From contig JAOZJV010000147.1 of the NCBI GenBank assembly GCA_029935695.1, forward strand, positions 1 through 8,042: a stretch of DNA of 8,042 bases. The letters run 5' to 3'. Made by a program: the position numbers and the translations under genes. This document shows positions 4,599-8,042 of this stretch, one piece after another. Under the pieces are notes generated by a model that was not told where the DNA came from, made no database searches, and was given only the letters and a program-made list of their open reading frames with translations. Within the stretch, counting starts at the first letter, position 1. Every line of letters starts with the position of its first letter. Source of the DNA: Candidatus Krumholzibacteriia bacterium. Its GTDB lineage: Bacteria > Krumholzibacteriota > Krumholzibacteriia > LZORAL124-64-63.

Positions 4599-5695
4599 GA
4601 GGACAACATTCTCAAAAGCTTTTCCAAGGGTCCTTGCTGGTGGGATTTCAACCAGTAATGCCCGGCCGCTCCCGTGATCAGCAAATAAGCCAAGGCAATC
4701 CCAAAAGAGCTCTCAAAAGACAGGTCCATCATCTCATGACGCAAGGCCAGCACAGGGAAAATTCCCAGCCAGACATGGCCGGGATAATGGGACAGAGCCA
4801 ACCGGCCCATGTTCCTGGTCATCCGGTTGAAGAGATTTCCCTGGCTCGGCAAATCAATCTCAACGCAAACCCATAAGCACAGACCAATAATCCAGATCGC
4901 ATTGGAAATTCCCAGGAGAATGAACAGAGTATCGGCAGGAAAAAATCCGGCCGGCACGCCGAGGGCCATGGCAATAAATCCGGCAGCGGCTGCGGCAGAT
5001 CCTCCCAGAATCAACCAGCGCAAAACAGCTTTGCTGCGCAGGTTCAAACGCCCCAGACACAAACCTGAAATGACAAAACTCAGCCAGGGAAAAACCGGAT
5101 GATAGCCATTGAAAAACAGCTGCCTCAGTTGCCCTGAAAAGCTCCACATGTCTTCATAGTGGGAACCAATGGCTCCCGCCTGCCAACCTGCGGGGTACTG
5201 AAAAATCAACCGGCCTGTTTCCGCTCCCAGGATCAGAACCGAGGCGATGAGCAGCAACCACCGGGTGCGCATTCTGATCAATGGCAGAACCAGCAAACCG
5301 TAAAGCCCGATGTAGTGAAGGATGTCGGCTTCCCATAGGGGGATGAACACCATCCCGCCCACCATCAGCAACAGATATCGCCGGATCAGAGGCCACGCCC
5401 AGCCTGGGTTGTTTTCAAAATCAATGCGGTGGGTTTGAAGAGAAATACCGACACCAAACAGCACCAGAAAAACTGCGGCTGCCCGGCCGGCCAATCCAAT
5501 CAAAACTGTTGCGCCGATGCCCAATGCCAGTGGAGAGAGCGCCTCTATGGCCGTGGGGTCCTGTTCAATGATGCCAACCAGATCATGGCTCAAGACATAC
5601 ACAAAATTGACCAGCACCATGCCGATGACTGCCAGGCCACGGGCCAGGTCCAAACCGGTGAGACGGGAAGAGGTGCTTTGTATTTTATCGGGCAT
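4589..5695 (-). CDS. DUF418/YeiB-type polytopic membrane protein (putative acyl-transfer family)
   Basis: 368 residues from ATG 5695, which is preceded by GGGGAAAG and overlaps the end of the upstream gene by 11 bp, suggesting translational coupling. Longer in-frame starts (5725, 5776, 5785) lie deep in that gene and lack good ribosome sites. About nine or ten hydrophobic segments fill the protein. Family marks: RLTGLDLARGLAVIGMVLVN (11-30) for the first helix, FLVLFGVGIS (76-85), EADILHYIGLYG (122-133), FFNGYHPVFPWLSF (194-207) and the terminal GPLEKLLRML (355-364), the usual pattern of DUF418/DUF1624-like membrane proteins related to heparan-alpha-glucosaminide acetyltransferase. The fold suggests transfer of an acyl group across the inner membrane to an envelope molecule; the substrate is unknown and YeiB itself has no well-defined reaction. 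Co-transcribed with the secreted protein just upstream. Confidence 0.85.
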   Translation of the reverse strand: MPDKIQSTSSRLTGLDLARGLAVIGMVLVNFVYVLSHDLVGIIEQDPTAIEALSPLALGIGATVLIGLAGRAAAVFLVLFGVGISLQTHRIDFENNPGWAWPLIRRYLLLMVGGMVFIPLWEADILHYIGLYGLLVLPLIRMRTRWLLLIASVLILGAETGRLIFQYPAGWQAGAIGSHYEDMWSFSGQLRQLFFNGYHPVFPWLSFVISGLCLGRLNLRSKAVLRWLILGGSAAAAAGFIAMALGVPAGFFPADTLFILLGISNAIWIIGLCLWVCVEIDLPSQGNLFNRMTRNMGRLALSHYPGHVWLGIFPVLALRHEMMDLSFESSFGIALAYLLITGAAGHYWLKSHQQGPLEKLLRMLSSKK

Positions 5696-6425
5696 TGTTT
5701 CTTTCCCCGGTTGGTGGATTTTCATAAATCTGGGTGGAGAATTTTTCCAGGGTGAATGAATAGGCGCCGTCTTCATCGGTTCCATCCTCCCTGATGATTA
5801 TATCCAGTCTGTTTTGGAGACACCAGCGCCGACCTCTGGTGGTTTTGCCGGTCCATTCAAAGACACGGCAAATCACGGTTTGGCCGTCAACCACCAAGGG
5901 CTCATTTTCCCGTCTTTGAAAACGCTGTTTTTCGATTTCAAGGTTGTCGAGTTGAAGGACATTCAAGACGAGTGATTCCCCGGGTTGCATCGGTTCCAAT
6001 TGCTTCCATTCAACCGAACTGCAATCAAAGTGATCAAGAACAATGGCCCAGTTGTGGGTTTGGTCATCCTGGGTCAGCTGGAAGGCCAGGGCGGTTTCCT
6101 TGCGTTCTGCATGAATGATAATTTCTTCGCCATCAATTGTTGATCTGCTGTGATGCTTCAGCAAACCTCTGGCATCCACCAGGCTGGTGTCTTCGGAATC
6201 CAGGGAGAAAACAGTAAAAAACAGGGATTTTACGCGCATTTTTGTGCGGGAGGTGATTTCTCGAATTTCTTCGCCAGAGTGCGGAAGAATTTTGGTTGTC
6301 AGAGTGGTGGTCCCGATGATTTTGCCTTCATGTGAAACCTGGTATTTCAGGCTCTGGCCGGTGGCCAGGCAGGGGGATAAAACAATCAGCAAAATTATCA
6401 GGGCGATTCGAGGGGGTGTAAACAT
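5685..6425 (-). CDS. Secreted DUF3108/DUF6134-like protein of unknown function
   Basis: 246 residues from ATG 6425. Residues 1-23 form a signal peptide with a hydrophobic core (IALIILLIVL, 7-16) and cleavage after about ATG (21-23). A longer frame from 6518 is rejected because it starts within a terminator hairpin and adds a hydrophilic tail ahead of the signal peptide. The mature part starts LKYQVSHEGKIIGTTTLTTK (26-45), the 'Y-x-V-x-x-x-G-x-x-IG' strand typical of DUF3108/DUF6134-type beta proteins, followed by alternating strands and FDCSSVEW (133-140), as in those families. Cys 135, 186 and 202 could form a disulfide. These families are periplasmic beta-barrel-like folds without a known reaction. 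It is the first gene of a pair with the DUF418-type gene. A lone -10-like TAAAAT (6485-6490) lies upstream without a good -35; the ribosome site is weak. Family assignment is by eye and tentative. Confidence 0.72.
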   Translation of the reverse strand: MFTPPRIALIILLIVLSPCLATGQSLKYQVSHEGKIIGTTTLTTKILPHSGEEIREITSRTKMRVKSLFFTVFSLDSEDTSLVDARGLLKHHSRSTIDGEEIIIHAERKETALAFQLTQDDQTHNWAIVLDHFDCSSVEWKQLEPMQPGESLVLNVLQLDNLEIEKQRFQRRENEPLVVDGQTVICRVFEWTGKTTRGRRWCLQNRLDIIIREDGTDEDGAYSFTLEKFSTQIYENPPTGERNNAR

Positions 6426-6504
6426 GAAGCCAGTGCTTTCCAAAGTGAGAGTTGATTGTTGCGGCAATGATTGAATTTCAAAGGATTTTAAGTCATAAAC
6501 ACAT

Positions 6505-6534
6505 GAAAATCGTCCCATCCGGTGGGATGGGACG
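6505..6534 (-). terminator. Second of two tandem terminators after the aminotransferase gene
   Basis: CGTCCCATCC (6511-6520) and GGATGGGACG (6525-6534) form a perfect 10-bp stem with a 4-nt loop. Read on the minus strand it is followed by ATTTTC (6505-6510). It lies directly beyond the T-run of the first terminator, acting as a backup that keeps aminotransferase transcripts out of the next minus-strand gene pair. Confidence 0.6.
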
Positions 6535-6564
6535 AAAAAACCCCGCTTCCTGCAGGAAACGGGG
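6535..6564 (-). terminator. Intrinsic terminator of the aminotransferase gene
   Basis: On the minus strand, the arms CCCCGTTTCC and GGAAGCGGGG (6541-6564 as a whole) pair over 10 positions, one of them a T-G wobble, around a TGCA loop. Six T's (6535-6540) follow at once. It begins 28 nt after the stop codon at 6592: a classical Rho-independent signal. Confidence 0.88.
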
Positions 6565-6591
6565 CTCTAAACACGGCCAGACAGTTTGCTT

Positions 6592-7911
6592 TTATCGGTC
6601 CAGGTACTTCCGCAACAACCGTACAAACACCTCAGGAATTTTCGCCATCTCTTCCGGGGGAACCACATAAGCCACCCGCATCTGCGTGCGACCAGGATTG
6701 GGGGCGCCGGCAGGCACACTGTAGAACCCGGCCATGGGAGCCGTCAGCACGGTCATGGCTTTCCCTTCCACATCCACCGATCCTTCACTGGCGCACCACA
6801 TGACGAAATCCAGGGCGTTGAAGTTTTCATCCACCAGGTTCTTCACGTCGATGACGCTGTACAGGGCGGCATCGGGGCTGGACACCACCACGCCAGGCAA
6901 TGCCTCTTTCATCCCGGCGGAAAAACTGAACAGCATTTCCCGATAGTAGTTGCGCTGTTTGGCGTACCAGGCTTTCAGAGTGTCGTGATCTTCATGGGCC
7001 ACGGCACCAAAAATGTGCATGCCGATGACACTGCTGCACAGGCTGACGGTGTGTTCGGCAATGGCCTGCCGGTTGAATACTTCGTTGTCGGTGAACAAGC
7101 CGCCAATGCGCAGACCGCAGGCATTCCAAACCTTGCTGGTGGTTTCAACACTGATGCGCCGGCCTTCAATGCCGGGCACGTCTTCGTTGGTCACGCCCCA
7201 GATACTGGTGCAGGGCTGGCCGCTGTCGTCGCCCGTGTAATACAATTCACGGTAGGCTTCATCACTGACCAGCCACAGATTGTGCTTCACTGCCAGCTGA
7301 GCCAACCCAACCATGGCCGCCTTGTCGTAATACTGCCCGGTGGGATTATCAAAGGGAATGACCACAATGGCGCCGGGATCATTTTCTACAATGACCTTCT
7401 CAATTTCCTCAATGGAGGGCAGAGAAAATTTTCCGTCATCGCCCAGCAGTCTGGTGACCGAACAGGTGTCCCGGTCCAAACGCTGGCACAATGTCTTGTA
7501 ATTTGTATAAGCCGCATCAATCAACATCAGTGGTTTTTTGCCACTGCCTCCAGGACCGCAAATCCCGACGATAAGCAACTCCATGGCCTGGGTGCCACCC
7601 TCGGTGATATGCCCATGCACTCCGGAGACATCAAACCCGCTGCTGGCAATCACATTTTTGAAAGCATCAATGCACTCGACCGTTCCGCTGGTGGCGGAAT
7701 ACTTGACGATACCGTCCTTAAAAGGACTGTCGTCCCCGTCCAGGTTGAACATCCGCTCAATCATGGCCGGATACATCGGCAACTGAATATTCCCAATAGC
7801 CACGTTAAGGGCTTCGGCTCCATCATTCCGCTCATCAAACCGAATCTGCGCCATGCGAATTACCGAAGGCGACCGTCCCTCAAACAACAAAGACATTCGA
7901 GCGTCAGACAT
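6592..7911 (-). CDS. Fold-type I PLP-dependent aminotransferase (class I/II)
   Basis: 439 residues from ATG 7911, chosen because AGGAAG (7918-7923) stands 6 nt upstream; a longer frame to 7971 adds a tail with no ribosome site. The catalytic set of the aspartate aminotransferase superfamily is present in order: phosphate-loop EGGTQ (104-108), DNPTGQ (188-193) with the cofactor-contacting Asn, SDEAY (216-220) with the Asp that binds the pyridine nitrogen and the Tyr that contacts the ring oxygen, TTSKVWNACGLRIG (257-270) with Schiff-base Lys260 and phosphate-binding Arg268, and MRVAYV (411-416) with the Arg that grips the substrate carboxylate. The enzyme therefore should move an amino group between an amino acid and a 2-oxo acid in the cytoplasm. 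The substrate cannot be read from sequence; length is slightly above the usual 390-400. It stands alone, with two terminators downstream and no adjacent pathway gene. Confidence 0.92.
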   Translation of the reverse strand: MSDARMSLLFEGRSPSVIRMAQIRFDERNDGAEALNVAIGNIQLPMYPAMIERMFNLDGDDSPFKDGIVKYSATSGTVECIDAFKNVIASSGFDVSGVHGHITEGGTQAMELLIVGICGPGGSGKKPLMLIDAAYTNYKTLCQRLDRDTCSVTRLLGDDGKFSLPSIEEIEKVIVENDPGAIVVIPFDNPTGQYYDKAAMVGLAQLAVKHNLWLVSDEAYRELYYTGDDSGQPCTSIWGVTNEDVPGIEGRRISVETTSKVWNACGLRIGGLFTDNEVFNRQAIAEHTVSLCSSVIGMHIFGAVAHEDHDTLKAWYAKQRNYYREMLFSFSAGMKEALPGVVVSSPDAALYSVIDVKNLVDENFNALDFVMWCASEGSVDVEGKAMTVLTAPMAGFYSVPAGAPNPGRTQMRVAYVVPPEEMAKIPEVFVRLLRKYLDR

Positions 7912-8042
7912 AACACACTTCCTGGAAAAAAGACTAACCAGCATTATTCCCAAAACGTGGTCACAGGGCATGAATAAATCAAGCCTTACCGATGGGGTTC
8001 TTTGCTGGCGTTGCGTCTCAGTGATGATGCAGTGGTGGTACT
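7912..8042. other. Leader region upstream of the aminotransferase gene, no further gene supported
   Basis: 131 bp. It contains the aminotransferase ribosome site (7918-7923) and an AATAAT on the minus strand (7943-7948) that could be a -10, but no matching -35 at a sensible distance. A plus-strand frame opens at ATG 7970 and runs off the edge; it has only about 24 codons, no properly spaced ribosome site and an unusual Trp/Cys-rich composition, so it is not called. Confidence 0.4.

Noticed and set aside
6426..6518. 31-residue N-terminal extension of the secreted DUF3108/DUF6134-like protein
   Set aside because: The start codon lies inside a terminator hairpin and the extension would bury the signal peptide.
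6586..7977. 463-codon open frame on the plus strand, antisense to the aminotransferase gene
   Set aside because: It mirrors the aminotransferase gene almost end to end, lacks a ribosome site and any recognisable domain, and has low-complexity His/Gln/Gly-rich content typical of antisense shadows; the opposite strand carries all catalytic motifs.
7970..8042. Possible start of a plus-strand gene running off the right edge
   Set aside because: Only 24 codons visible, no well-spaced ribosome site, unusual composition; cannot be supported.

Overview
The window (about 50% GC, all genes typically bacterial) reads as chromosomal DNA of a Gram-negative bacterium, possibly of the FCB group or an uncultured relative. 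This is an inference from style: a secreted FG-GAP/VCBS propeller protein, a lipobox-bearing envelope protein, a membrane-embedded AraC regulator and several secreted orphans. No 16S, tRNA, ribosomal, phage, transposon or CRISPR sequence is present, so the lineage is not fixed.

Layout. (1) 1-966, minus: N-terminal part of an exported calcium-binding-type beta-propeller protein that runs off the left edge. (2) 967-1106: a divergent control region with two back-to-back sigma70-like promoters. (3) 1107-2458, plus: a two-gene unit, an ECF sigma factor overlapping by 19 bp a single-span membrane/lipoprotein-like protein that is probably its anti-sigma partner. (4) 2481-2533: a nested-stem bidirectional terminator shared with the convergent gene. 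(5) 2554-3120, minus: a small secreted protein of unknown family. (6) 3121-3459: an AT-rich divergent region with helically phased T-tracts, a promoter and a short direct repeat. (7) 3460-4584, plus: a regulator with about seven membrane segments and a C-terminal AraC DNA-binding domain, meeting the next gene tail to tail across a palindrome that contains both stop codons. (8) 4589-6425, minus: a two-gene unit, a secreted DUF3108/DUF6134-like protein followed with an 11-bp overlap by a DUF418/YeiB-type multipass membrane protein. (9) 6505-6564: tandem terminators. (10) 6592-7911, minus: a fold-type I PLP aminotransferase with all the usual catalytic residues. (11) 7912-8042: upstream leader with nothing convincing.

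How the genes fit together. Three separate membrane or envelope themes lie side by side: an ECF sigma with an envelope-spanning partner (signal transduction from the periplasm), a membrane-embedded AraC regulator divergent from an orphan secreted protein (a plausible regulator and target pair), and a secreted protein coupled to a polytopic putative acyltransferase. The aminotransferase is transcriptionally isolated by strong terminators and looks metabolic. The most unusual item is the sigma partner: it has two good translation starts in one frame, one giving a membrane protein with a cytoplasmic anti-sigma-like segment, the other giving a textbook lipoprotein without it.
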